Source of the DNA: Triglochin maritima
Lineage: Eukaryota; Streptophyta; Magnoliopsida; Alismatales; Juncaginaceae
Reading direction: 5' to 3'
NCBI GenBank assembly: GCA_963682175.1
Contig: OY821786.1
Span: 35,023,501 to 35,087,500 of the forward strand
Length of the DNA stretch: 64,000 bases
This document shows, piece after piece, positions 12,903 through 23,445 of this stretch. The notes beneath the pieces were generated by a model, which did not search any database, had not been told where the DNA came from, and was given only the letters and a program-made list of their open reading frames with translations. The stretch's first letter is position 1. Each line of letters opens with the position of its first letter. A program made the translations under genes and the position numbers.

Positions 12903-14500
12903 CATACGTCGAATACGTGGTCCACCAGGAACGTAACTTAAGTCCTCGATAGAATCACGTGGGGGTGGCAACGGTCTTTCCAAACCGAACTCTATTTGGC
13001 CTCGTATGTAGACTGTGTACATACCATTATGCTGAAACCACTGACGATACCGTCGATTTTCTCTCGGATCATATGGTCGACCTTCGTGAAGAATATGCGA
13101 TCTGTGCCACATTCGTATGTAAATTTCATGCTTCGCTGACCAATCATCTCTCTGTCGGGCCGCATGTACTATCTTATCAAGTCTTTTGAGTTCTGTCCAC
13201 GGATGAGGTTCTGACGGTGGCGTCGTCTGATAAAATCCAAATGGTCTCATAGTTCTTTCTGGATAATGCCATGAAATCATCCAGAAATGAATCAAAGGCA
13301 CTCTCGCAAGCCAATATGCAGCATCAGTAGTAAATACCCGGCCAGGAAGCAACATCATACTTTCATAATACGGCTGCCAGTTTACATGCTCATCAAACAT
13401 ACATTCAAATTCATTTCTGTAATGTGCAAGTCAATTATGTGCGGCATTAACCTCATAAGTCTGTGGGTATTGCCACTTAATAGCAAATGGAGGTCGCGAG
13501 TCTAGGTCTTCTCCACCTAAACACTCAGCATGACCCACGTGTCTCGGCCTGGCTACGGGAAACCGAGTCCAAAACCAGTGTTGAAGAAGTAACAATGCAC
13601 CACCAATGTTCATTTTTCCAGTTTGACATGAAATAGACAAGTTGCGATATAAACATGAAATCACGGCCGCACCCCAATTGTATACTATCGGCTTGTCCAA
13701 CACCTGCGAAAACCTCAAATACATAACAGGAACACCTGTCCGACAGCTATTAGGGAAAACCATGGATCCAAACAAATCTAAAATGAAAGCATGTGTATAT
13801 TGTGTCACTTCTTCATCTGTGGGAAATTCTGGCAGATTCCCGTAATTTACCCGCAACCATTGCAAACTGATGCTAAATCTGGACTCTTTGAACATTTGTG
13901 GCTCATCTCCTCCTACCGTTCTTTTACATTTTTTTCATAATCTCGGCGTTTATATCAATCCCAAAGGAATTTCTAATTAACTCACGACTGTCTCGATCAC
14001 TGTGCCCGATTATTGGAATACCACTGATAGGTAGACCTCACAAACAACTAACATCCTGCAATGTTAATCCAACCTCCCCAACCGGTAAGTGGAAAGTGTG
14101 AGTCTCAGGACACCAACGCTCTATAAGTGCAGTAATCAATCTATTGTCTGTCCTTGTATGTTTTATTTGGACAAGTTGATATAATCCCAAATTTTTGAGT
14201 GCTTGACTAAAACAATCGTGGAAAGGAATTACTGGACGATGTGCACGACATTCCAAAACAGCCTCCGGCTATAATATATTCAAATATATTGTGAAAAATA
14301 CATCAATTAAAAAAATGTAATTTAAATATTTAGAAAATTAACACAATATGATTTTTTTTGGTACTTACATTTGTGCAAATATCATTGACTTTGAACATGC
14401 AATTTGGTATTCCGAGAAGTGGGGAAATAGACTCTCTATCCACTGCATTATTATACTCACGTTCGTTTTAAACAGAGCGAATTCTACTTAAATGACTCAT
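12903..14500 (-). pseudogene. Broken plant mobile domain (PMD, MAIN-like) gene
   Basis: Exon 1 is 14500-14369 (MSHLSRIRSV, then a stop, then NEREYNNAVDRESISPLLGI). Exon 2 begins at 14268 with PEAVLECRAHRP and continues with ALIERWCPETHTFHLPVGE and LTLQDVSCL, the core PMD signature. Lower down come YGNLPEFPTDEE, VPVMYLRFSQVLD, WLARVPLIHFWM and WHYPERTMRPFGF, as in PMD-C proteins. Defects seen: a TAA at codon 11 (the copy at 53944 has CAA), a TGA just after DVSCL, a frame change between about 14040 and 13895, and a TGA after VNAAHN near 13433. A donor at 12903|12902 suggests a further small exon near 12828. PMD proteins are related to MAIN and MAIL1, which silence transposons in Arabidopsis; this copy cannot make a full protein. 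Confidence 0.85.
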
Positions 14501-15124
14501 TTTGTCAAAACAACTGTTCATGAAAATAAAAACAGAATTAATTATAATAATTAAAAACTAATTTACTCGTACATTTCATGACAAATTGCATGTTATACAA
14601 ATAATGAAAGCTATAACAATTTAACACATAAATACAACTAATATTTAAATTTTAATTTAACAGAAAATAATAAATAACTATTACAAATACTTATATTATA
14701 TAATAAATTTCGTAAATGTACGTTATACAAATTTTAAATGTATATACATTTAATTTAATTATAAACAGATACATAAATACAACTAATATTTAAAATTAAA
14801 TATAATAGAAAATAATAAAACAATTCCAAATAATTTAAATTTAACAAAGAAATTAAATCTTAATTTAAAATATTCTTAAGTAAAAAAATTGTGTAAAATT
14901 TACCTGAGTCCAAGATAAGCTGGGAAATAAGTGTTGTGCGAGCTCCGAATGGAAGAAAAACTAGAAGAGAAGTGTCGTGCGAACCCGAGAAGATAATAAA
15001 AACTAGTTGAGATTAACTGATTTTAACTGAAAACTTAATCTGAAAACTCAAAAATTAACTGAATACTTAATCTGAAAACTCAAAAACTTAATAACTGAAA
15101 TCAAAAAAAAAAATAAAAAAAACC

Positions 15125-15268
15125 CCAGACGGATCGCGCTTTTATAGCGCGATCCGTGGTCGCGCGGATCGCGGGTTCGACCCGCGATCGTCGTAGATTT
15201 AATTTTTTTTTTATTAGTTTTCGAATTTTTTTTAAATGATTATTATTTTAAAAAATTACGGATCTGAG
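15125..15268. repeat. Right TIR and subterminal CGCGATCC cluster of family 1 copy 1
   Basis: Four CGCGATCC/GGATCGCG words lie at about 15130-15190, followed by the terminal repeat that mirrors 12491-12590. One pair, GGATCGCGCTTTTATAGCGC then GATCC, is itself a hairpin. Confidence 0.75.
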
Positions 15269-15771
15269 GTCTATATTTTGTTTTCAAATTCTACATGCAG
15301 GAGCAAACAAATGGAGAGAAAAAAACACAAATCACAAGTCAACCATTTTACGTGGAAACATTTTCGGTAGTAAATGACAGACGCTTCAAATCCTAATCTA
15401 CTATTTTTCAAACAGTTATAGGTTGAGAGAGAGAAAGAGAAGTGCTTATATAGACAATCCGTAAAAGTGAGATAAATTTGAACAATCTATCTCTAAAGGA
15501 TTTATCGAAATCCGCTCTTTGCCACTCCTTGCATCTCAATCATACTTTAATCAGACCCACAACATATTTACTATCATATTGTTTTGTTCAGTGCTTTTAA
15601 AACGATATTGCAACGTCCCAAAATAGGTGCCAACTCGTCTGTTTTCACAAAGGTGTGAACTATTATGGCTGATGCTTTTGTTTTGTTGAGAATTACTTAT
15701 GCCTAACAGTAAAAACAACCACATTTAAAAGAGTTTTTTTTTACTTATTTTAAAATAAGTCATTTTAAAAT

Positions 15772-15976
15772 ACTATATTTTCGTTTCTATTGTCACTCCA
15801 AAGCTATTTGAATGACTATCACTGAAAAATCGCACAAATTACATTAATGTCATTATTTTTTCGTGCATGTCACTTAGGAAAAAAGACATGCACGAAAAAA
15901 TAATATTAATGAAATTTGTGTAGTTTTTCAGAGATAAATAACTATGGAGTGATGTCAAAAACCAAAATATAACGTT
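15772..15976. mobile_element. Foldback element (MITE-like hairpin)
   Basis: Arms 15772-15871 and 15884-15976 are inverted copies sharing ATTTTTTCGTGCATGTC, CATTAAT and CACTCCA, separated by a loop of about 12 bases. The structure is compact and noncoding. No target duplication could be assigned. Bases 15269-15771 next to it hold nothing recognisable. Confidence 0.7.
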
Positions 15977-16081
15977 TGAAATAACATGGAAACAAAAATC
16001 TTATTTAAAAACCTCTAACCTTGTTGCTAGAAGCGACGGTCTAGGATTCCAGAATTTTTTACATAGACAGAAGAATGGGAG

Positions 16082-16205
16082 CATGAAGTGATGTTTCTGA
16101 TTCTTTACGCTCCCCCCTCCCCCTTTCGTTCCATCTTTTTGATAAGGTGGGTCAAAGTGATTCCAAAATAATTGCATGGGATATCATAACTATTGGTACA
16201 GTAAA
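16082..16205. repeat. Copy 2 of the duplicated 120 bp segment
   Basis: Diverged direct copy of 11478-11600. It starts CATGAAGTGATGTTTCTGAT and includes a TTCCATCTTTTTGATAAGG tract. It ends shortly before the LINE remnant and the copia element. Confidence 0.75.
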
Positions 16206-16353
16206 GAAACAAACATTTAATGTATGTGGGCGCCAAAACATACATACGTGCTCAAGGGGGGGCACCTAGATGTTCTTTCTTTGTTGTATTCCAGTTGTTT
16301 TGTTGTTTGACTTGATAGTTGAAATTGCATGTCTATTTTTTACGTGTTTAGAT

Positions 16354-16427
16354 TATGTTGGAAATTAAGAGGTTATGGTGGATACGTGGACGTACATACG
16401 TGGATGAATTGGAGAAAAAATAAAGAT
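16354..16427 (+). pseudogene. LINE-type reverse transcriptase remnant, 5' part
   Basis: Translation gives EIKRLWWIRGRTYVDELEKK, which resembles the segment RMLRWMCGHTR.DRIRN near the C-terminus of plant LINE-like reverse transcriptases. It stops at the copia target site AAGAT and resumes at 21411. The identification rests on recalled family sequence and on the continuity of the match across the insertion. Confidence 0.5.
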
Positions 16428-16668
16428 TGTTGAAAGAAAACGACCGTTGGCTCAGCTCCATCATTGCCAAATCAGATCTCCGATTATGGAAACCTCCAGA
16501 AATCACCAAACTCATTCATGGAAAGAAATATCATGCATTAACAGGCTCCAACGGCTATTAGTTTGTAAGCAAACATATATATACATAATCACCATGTAAT
16601 AAACAGACAGAAAAATAAATACAATAAAATTCCATCTTCGTCCTTGTTCTCCGGTACCAAAATCAATA
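16428..16668 (+). repeat. 5' LTR of the copia element
   Basis: 241 bases, TG...TA ends, sequence equal to 21165-21405 by reading. It is preceded by AAGAT. It contains an AT-rich tract (ACATATATATACATAATC) that may serve as the core promoter. Confidence 0.95.
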
Positions 16669-16798
16669 TGGTATCAGAGCATTGATCCGGAAAAAACATA
16701 CCTCAGAATCTCCCGGAGTTCCTCATCGGCTTTACCTCATCAAAGGGGGTTGAAGGCGACAATCACCAACATCCATACCCAAAAACCTCACCCAAATC

Positions 16799-19700
16799 AT
16801 GTCTGACGGCACTGGAGGAAACTACCCGGAGGCGAATCATCCCCAGCGCCTGGTCACAACCTCACTAAACGGTACAAACTACCTCTCTTGGGCCCGGGCA
16901 ATCACCCTTTCCCTCAGTGGCCGGGGGAGAGTCGGTCATATCACCGGCAAAACCATAAGACCAGAAGGCGAAGGGACAGAGGCGAAGCAAGAGGAATGGC
17001 AAACGATGGACCACCAGGTCATGTCGTGGATCATTGCCTCTATGCAACCAAACATCGGAGAAATCTTCATGTACAAAGAAAGTGCGAAAGAGCTATGGGA
17101 CGCAGTACAGGAGCATTATGGAAAAACTGAAAATTTCGCACACGTTTTCAAGATCAAGCAAGAGATATCCCAGACACGGCAAAACAACTCCTCCATCATC
17201 GAGTACCTTGGTACTCTCAGAAAGAAATGGGACGAACTGCGGGTGTATGAACCCCCAACAACCGACGCCAAAACCATCCAAACCCGACACGAACAAAACC
17301 AGATCTACCAATTCTTGGTAGGGCTGGACCCGAGTTATGAAGCAATAAGATCTCAGATCCTAATGGCGCCGGAGCTACCAAACCTCGCCACCATCACAAA
17401 CCTGGTTCAGCGCGAGGAAACCCGAAGGAGGACTATGGTATCCAACACCAACACCATGATCTCCGACAACCAAGCCTTCATCGCCGGTCGCAACCAAGCT
17501 CAGGGCAACAACTACAACAACAAGAAGCGATTCGGAAACAAAGCAAATGAACACTGCGAAAACTGTAAGAAACAAGGCCATAACAAAAACTCTTGTTGGT
17601 TTCTTTTTCCACATCTCAGGCCACCAAAAACCGGAGACAAAAACGCACGAGCAAACTTTACTGACGGAAGCGCCGGCGGCAGCACCAGCCAACCCGAAGG
17701 TGGCGGCGGCCGCTCAGACGAACCAACCATTAACCCTAACACAAGTGATGCATATGGAAACAAAAGCGGCTTTTATACGAATGATCACCGAACCGATTTC
17801 TCTCTACCGAATGACCCGACTAAGGGGAGGAATGGACATGAAGCAGGGCAACGCGGGTATGGGCCAGAAGGAAGATACGCGGGTGCTGCGCGTTATGGAC
17901 CCAGCAAACCCGAAGCTGGATACGGGTATGGATCTGGAGCTCCGAATCCGCAACAAATAGGTGCATTGGTGGGCCACCTAAATGACTATTTGCAGAATCA
18001 CACTCCTAGATCAGGTAATATGTCAGGTATGGAGAATAATTTAGATATTCATATTCATGCTCTATCAGCTTCAAAATCATACAATAAACGATGGATTATT
18101 GATTCTGGTGCTACTGATCATATGACTGGGGATCTCACCATGCTAAATAATGTAAAAGATAATTTAAGAATATTAGACAAATTTGTTACTGTTGCAAATG
18201 GAAACAAAGTGAAAATCAAAAGTACAGGACATGCTACACTACTAAATAATATTCATGATAATGTTCTTTATGTACCCAATTTTGATACAAATTTATTATC
18301 TGTCGCCAAAATCACTAGAAAACTTAATTGCAATGTTATCTTTACTCCTCATGATGTAATATTTCAGGATCGTACCACAGGGAGGATGATTGGTAAGGGC
18401 CTCCTCATAAATGGCTTATATGTCCTTGAATCAAGTGCTCAAGCATTACACACGAGATCGTTGACTAGTCACGAACTTTGGCACAAAAGGATGGGTCACC
18501 CATCTTCGAGCGTGCTTAAACATTTAGTTCCCTCTATTAATTCTGAATTTTTCTGTGATATTTGTCGTTTTTCTAAGCAAACTCGATTGCCGTTTTCCAT
18601 TTCTACTACTAAGACTCAACTACCGTTTGAATTAGTTCATTCTGATATTTGGGGACCAGCTCCAGTGGAATCATATAACGGCTTTCGCTATTTCATTAGT
18701 TTTATCGATGATTTCTCTCGAACCACATGGATTTATCTGTTAAAAAACAAATCTGATGCTTTCTCGGTTTTTTGCTAATTTCTCGCCTTTATTGAAAACA
18801 TGTATGATGCAAAAATTCGCATTTTTAGATCTGACAACGGTTCAGAATATATGAGTAATCTTTTTCAAACTTGTCTAAAACAAAAGGGAATTTTTCATCA
18901 AACTACTTGTATTAACACTCCTCAACAAAATGGGATTTCTGAACGAAAAAATCGACATCTTTTAAATGTAACACGATCTTTGCTCTTCCAAAGTAATGTT
19001 CCCAAATTTTTTTGGTCAGATGTTATTCTTACAGCAACTTATATTATCAATCGTCTTCCCAGTCCTACAATTGGGAATAAACAACCCTTGAAAATTCTTC
19101 ACAACAAAAAAAATGAACATCGATCATCTTAAAGTCTTTGGTTGTGTATGTTTTGTTCACAGGAAGCGGGAGGACAAACTTGATCATAGTTCTACTAAAT
19201 GTATGTTTTTAGGATATTCATTCAGAAAAAAGGGGTACAAATGTTATGACCCCAAAAATTGTAAAATGTATGTATCGAGAGATGTTTCCTTTTTTGAGAG
19301 TAAATCCTACTTTACACCGGATGAAGAAACTAACGAGGATCCGTTCGCCGTCACTCCTCTGCCAAACGTGGACCTTCCAGACCAGACATTAGACACTTCG
19401 ACAAATACACCTCCTCAGATCGAAGATCCACCAGTCGACCAAGAAGAAGAAGAAGAAGAAGAAGGAGAACCTTCTCTACGAAGGTCCACCCGTCCCACTC
19501 ATCGGCCTGCCAGATTTAATGATTATGTTGCTTCACAGGTTACCTACCCTATCCAGGACCACTTGTCCTATAACCAACTCTCACATAAACACCAAGCCTT
19601 CTTAACCCAACTAGATAACAATAACGAACCAACTTCATATCATGAAGCTATGAGAGATCCAAACTGGGTAAAAGCAATGAAAGAAGAACTTAAAGCACTA

Positions 19701-21170
19701 GAAACCAACAAAACATGGACCCTAGTTCAAGTACCCCCTGGCATCAAAACAGTAGGATGTAAATGGATCTACAAAATCAAATACCACAGTGATGGACAAA
19801 TTGAAAGATATAAAGCTCGTCTTGTCGCTAAAGGTTATACACAAACTTATGGTCTCGACTATTTAGAAACCTTTGCCCCAGTAGCCAAAATGAACACTGT
19901 TCGTGTTCTTCTATCTATCGCGGTTAATCAAGGTTGGAATCTCTTTCAAATGGATGTAAAAAATGCTTTCTTACAGGGAAATCTTGAAGAAGAGGTCTAT
20001 ATGACTCCTCCCCCAGGTTACACCACAACCGCTCATCAGGTATGCAAGCTTCATAAGTCTATATATGGACTAAAACAATCACCACGAACATGGTATGCTA
20101 AACTTAGCCACTCCCTCATTCTTTATGGTTTTAAAAAGAGTTCCGCTGATGCATCCATGTTCACCAGACACAATCATAACATTACCACCATCATTCTGAT
20201 CTATGTAGACGACATCATAATAACCGGAGATTGTGATCACGAAATAGACTTAGTAAAAGAATACTTGAAAAGTAAATTCGACATTAAAGATTTAGGATTC
20301 ATGAAATATTTTCTAGGAATAGAAATTGCATACTCCAAAAAAGGTCTCTTTCTTTCCCAAAGGAAGTACACTCTTGACCTTCTTAAAGAAACTGGGAAAT
20401 TAGGTTCCAAACCCACCAATACTCCAGTGGAAACAAATAAAAAGGTAGGCCCCACTGATGGTACTCTACTAAAGGACATTGGCCAGTTTCAAAGACTTGT
20501 TGGAAAATTAATCTATCTCACTGTCACTCGACCCGATATCACCTACGCTGTAAGTATAGTTAGTCAGTTCATGCATTCACCTCATAGTCACCACCTAGAC
20601 ATCATAAATAGAATTCTATGCTACCTTAAAGGAACCCCTGGACAAGGACTTTGGATGAAACCCAATAACTCTAACTCTATAATTGGTTACTCTGATGCAG
20701 ACTGGGCAGGGAGCCACGATCGAAAATCCACCACTGGTTTTTGCACATTTGTGGGAGGAAACCTGGTAACGTGGAGAAGCAAGAAACAAAGTGTTGTTGC
20801 CCGATCTAGTGCTGAAGCAGAATATCGGGCTATGGCTTCCACCACCAGTGAACTGATTTGGCTAAAGCAATTACTCACAGACATGCATATCAAAACTCAA
20901 GAACCTATGAAGATGTTTTGTGATAACAATGCAGCTCGACACATCGCATCAAATCCAGTATTTCATGAAAGAACCAAGCACATAGAAGTTGATTGCCACT
21001 TCATCAGAGAAAAAATCCAATCCAAACAGATTGAAGTCCCATACGTTCCCAGCAAAGAGCAGTTAGCCGATATATTCACAAAAGCTCTCGATCACAAGTC
21101 TTTTTCAAAACTCCTTCACAAGTTGGGATCCATCAATTTATTCTGGACCCAACTTGAGGGGGCGTGTTGA
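16799..21170 (+). pseudogene. copia Gag-Pol polyprotein with one stop and one frameshift
   Basis: The start ATG lies 130 bases after the LTR. In order: Gag (UBN2 type, SWARAITLSLSGRG); zinc knuckle CX2CX4HX4C (CENCKKQGHNKNSC, near 17554); protease DSGATDH (18101); integrase zinc finger HELWHKRMGHPS; integrase core with D in HSDIWGP, D in RSDNGSEYMS and E in NGISERKNRH; reverse transcriptase with YVDDIIITG (near 20203); RNase H with SDADWAGS and SSAEAEYRAMA. The frame breaks twice. TAA at 18776-18778, inside integrase, is one C-to-T change from CAA. A frame change occurs at the eight-A run 19106-19113. Both lie in integrase or just after it; Gag, protease and RT/RNase H are open. Because the LTRs are identical, the lesions arose very recently or were carried by a helper-mobilised copy. 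Confidence 0.92.
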
Positions 21171-21405
21171 AAGAAAACGACCGTTGGCTCAGCTCCATCA
21201 TTGCCAAATCAGATCTCCGATTATGGAAACCTCCAGAAATCACCAAACTCATTCATGGAAAGAAATATCATGCATTAACAGGCTCCAACGGCTATTAGTT
21301 TGTAAGCAAACATATATATACATAATCACCATGTAATAAACAGACAGAAAAATAAATACAATAAAATTCCATCTTCGTCCTTGTTCTCCGGTACCAAAAT
21401 CAATA
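21165..21405 (+). repeat. 3' LTR of the copia element
   Basis: Equal to the 5' LTR by reading, followed directly by the target duplication AAGAT (21406-21410). The Gag-Pol stop codon (TGA, 21168-21170) lies in the first bases of this LTR. Confidence 0.95.
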
Positions 21406-21410
21406 AAGAT

Positions 21411-21650
21411 ATTCGAGAGGAGGTTGGAGTATCCCAAATTGAGAAGAAGCTTATACAACACCATTTGAGATTATTTGAATATATACAATGGAGACGAATG
21501 AATGTGCCGGTGAAGAAAGGTGCATTGAGTCCCGAGAAAGGTGCGAAGAGAAGCAAGGGAATCAAAGACCAAGATTAACTTCGGAAAAACCAATCAAAAG
21601 AAATTCAAAAGAATGAACATCTGAATGGATTTGACATTTGATAGGAGTGT
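21411..21650 (+). pseudogene. LINE-type reverse transcriptase remnant, 3' part
   Basis: Reading on from the target site gives KDIREEVGVSQIEKKL and then LRLFEYIQWRRMNVPVKKG, matching the C-terminal DIREEVGVA.IEEKM...LRWFGHV.RRP.DAPVRR motif of plant LINE-like proteins. FDRSVRKKTIHDRN follows in another frame. Joined with 16354-16427 it shows the copia element landed inside an already decayed LINE fragment. Confidence 0.6.
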
Positions 21651-21654
21651 GCGA

Positions 21655-22163
21655 AAAAAGACGATTCACGACAGGAACCTTGATTCTTGTTGAGTTTCAA
21701 TTATATTAAGTTGTTGGACTATGATTTTCCCCGTAAGCCAAGCCCTCATTTCAGAATCATTTAGACATTTCACCAGTTAACCTCAAGTGGTTGATATTGA
21801 GGGCACTGGTTAAGGGACCATGTTAATAATTGTTATACCAAAAAAAAATTGCTCAGATTTCATATAATAAAATAATATAAAGTAATGTGGAAGTCAGGTG
21901 TTGGTGAATGGTGAGGCAACGACATGACTCTTCAGATTTATTTGGCAGAGAACCAACCAACCATCTTTCTCCAGTCACTATTCTATTTCAGTATTTTATA
22001 ATCAGCGTTCAAACACAAAACTCATCTAGGAAACGTCAATCACTTGTGTCCGGACTTTGTTTTGGTCTTCCACTTCGTGCATGCTAGACTATAGCTACCG
22101 CTCGTATACATCATTATTATATATATCATTATATTGGCCACCCAGCTATATATATATATATAT
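21655..22163. other. Intergenic, nothing recognised
   Basis: Noncoding AT-rich DNA. It ends in a short (TA)n run (about 22146-22163) that abuts the TIR element. No open frame with a recognisable product is present. Confidence 0.5.
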
Positions 22164-23188
22164 GGGTTATTTGATTGAGTGTAATTCTGCGGATGCGTAA
22201 TTGAGATTTTACACTCGAGTTTCAACTATTTACTTGGGTGCACATAGATGTCAATGTTATTTGTTTGGATGCACATTTACTGTTAATGGGGTCCACTCTA
22301 TTATAACACTGTAACTGCACAGTTAGAAATTTTACATTGTACACCTCATAAATTTAAAAAACTCGTTAATGTTAAATTAAAAACAACAAAATAAAAACGA
22401 AAAATGTGTTGCAGTCGACTGGTGAAAACTAGTGATTCGGTCGACCGATCGGGTGATCACCCGACCGAATTCTGGAAGATGCTGGCTCGAAGCTGCGTTC
22501 GGTCGACCAAATGTGAGTTCAGACGACCAAACACTCTTTAGTGGCGAAACAGGGCATCCTGCCTGAAAGAACCAGTCGACCGCTCCATTGCTCCGATCGA
22601 TCGAACCGTCCGAAATCACGATTGCAATCGGCAGATCTGTTGAACCTGGGCCAAATTGGTGTGTCGACGACCTTCCTGGGGTGATGTGGAAGCGGAATGG
22701 AGTGGTATTTGGGGCTGGGACACGAGGTGCCGCACCTTAGATCCAAAAACGCGCAGTTACGACGCCGAAGCTTAGAAGCCCGCGACACTTCTCCGACGTG
22801 TTGTTGGGGCCGTGAGTGGCCTGGAAAGGTGGGTGAGGTGTCCTGAACTTCATCCACGAGTATGAAGCTCGAAGTTGCTCGTGTGGTGAAGATCAAGGCC
22901 GGAGATGGGGAGGCGAAGTGGGGGAGAAGAGAGGAAGGGAAATGTATTTTTCGTTTTTATTTTGTTGTTTTTAATTTAACATTAACGAGTTTTTTTAAAT
23001 TTATGAGGTGTACAATGCAAAATTTCTATCCGTGCAGCTACGGTGTTATAACGGAGTGAGCCCCATTAACGGTAGATGTGCATCCAAGCAAATAACATTG
23101 ACATCTAGGTGCACCCAAGTAAATAGTCGAAACTCGGATGTAAAATCCCAATTACGCATCCGCAGAGGTGCACTCAAGCAAATAACCC
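22164..23188. mobile_element. TIR element with 240 bp ends and GC-rich cargo
   Basis: Terminal inverted repeats of about 241 bases lie at 22164-22405 and 22947-23188. Both start GGGTTATTTG and share CTGCGGATGCGTAATTG, ATGTCAATGTTATTTG and TTATGAGGTGTACA in matching orientation. The interior (22406-22946) is much richer in GC and contains CGGTCGACC words and a 125-codon open frame (22896-22519, minus) with no recognised product. The flanks (TATATATAT against TATATGTAA) could be a 9-base duplication, but they lie in a TA repeat. Long TIRs and a foreign interior fit a Pack-MULE-like or foldback element; no transposase is present. Confidence 0.75.
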
Positions 23189-23250
23189 TATATGTAATGC
23201 AGCTAGAAGATGATGCGGACTGCGGAGATCGTTTCAAAAACAGACCTTCC

Positions 23251-23445
23251 GATATTTGATGTTAGGCACCTTAATTTGGAATCGTAGTACATTATACTAG
23301 AACGAGTGCCACACTCTCAGATATGTGATGTTAGGTCACCTTCAATTGTAGTACTTTACACTAGAACGAGTACGAGATCCTCTGATTTCTGATGTTAGGT
23401 CACCTCCAATTTGAAATCACAGTACTTTACAATAAACGAGTGAAT
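23251..23445. repeat. Three tandem repeats of about 65 bp
   Basis: Each unit contains TGATGTTAGG, TCACCT, a CAATTT-like tract, then TAGTAC.TTA and AACGAGT. The units are imperfect. They are noncoding and unrelated to the neighbouring elements as far as I can see. Confidence 0.7.

Larger units (their letters stand above)
12491..15268. mobile_element. PMD-carrying TIR element, family 1, copy 1
   Basis: The two ends match as inverted repeats for about 100 bases. The left end starts CTCAGGCCGTAATTTTTT and the reverse complement of the right end starts CTCAGATCCGTAATTTTTT; both run through CGAAAACTAAT to CTACGACGA. Inside each end lies a cluster of CGGATCGCG/CGCGATCCG palindromes. The only gene recognised is a broken PMD gene on the minus strand, so the element is non-autonomous or has lost its transposase. 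No convincing target duplication is visible. Family 1 returns at about 53380 and 63896. Confidence 0.75.
16428..21405 (+). mobile_element. Complete Ty1/copia LTR retrotransposon
   Basis: The two LTRs are each 241 bases (16428-16668 and 21165-21405), start TGTTGAAAG, end AATCAATA, and read as identical. The 5-base duplication AAGAT flanks the element (16423-16427 and 21406-21410). The primer-binding site TGGTATCAGAGC (16669-16680) fits initiator methionine tRNA. A polypurine tract TTGAGGGGGCG (21154-21164) precedes the 3' LTR. Identical LTRs mean a recent insertion, since they are copied from one template at integration. Domain order protease-integrase-RT-RNase H defines copia. Confidence 0.96.

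Noticed and set aside
12491..15268. A 9-base target duplication for the family 1 PMD element
   Set aside because: The flanks GAACACGAT and GTCTATATT do not match under any small shift of the ends.
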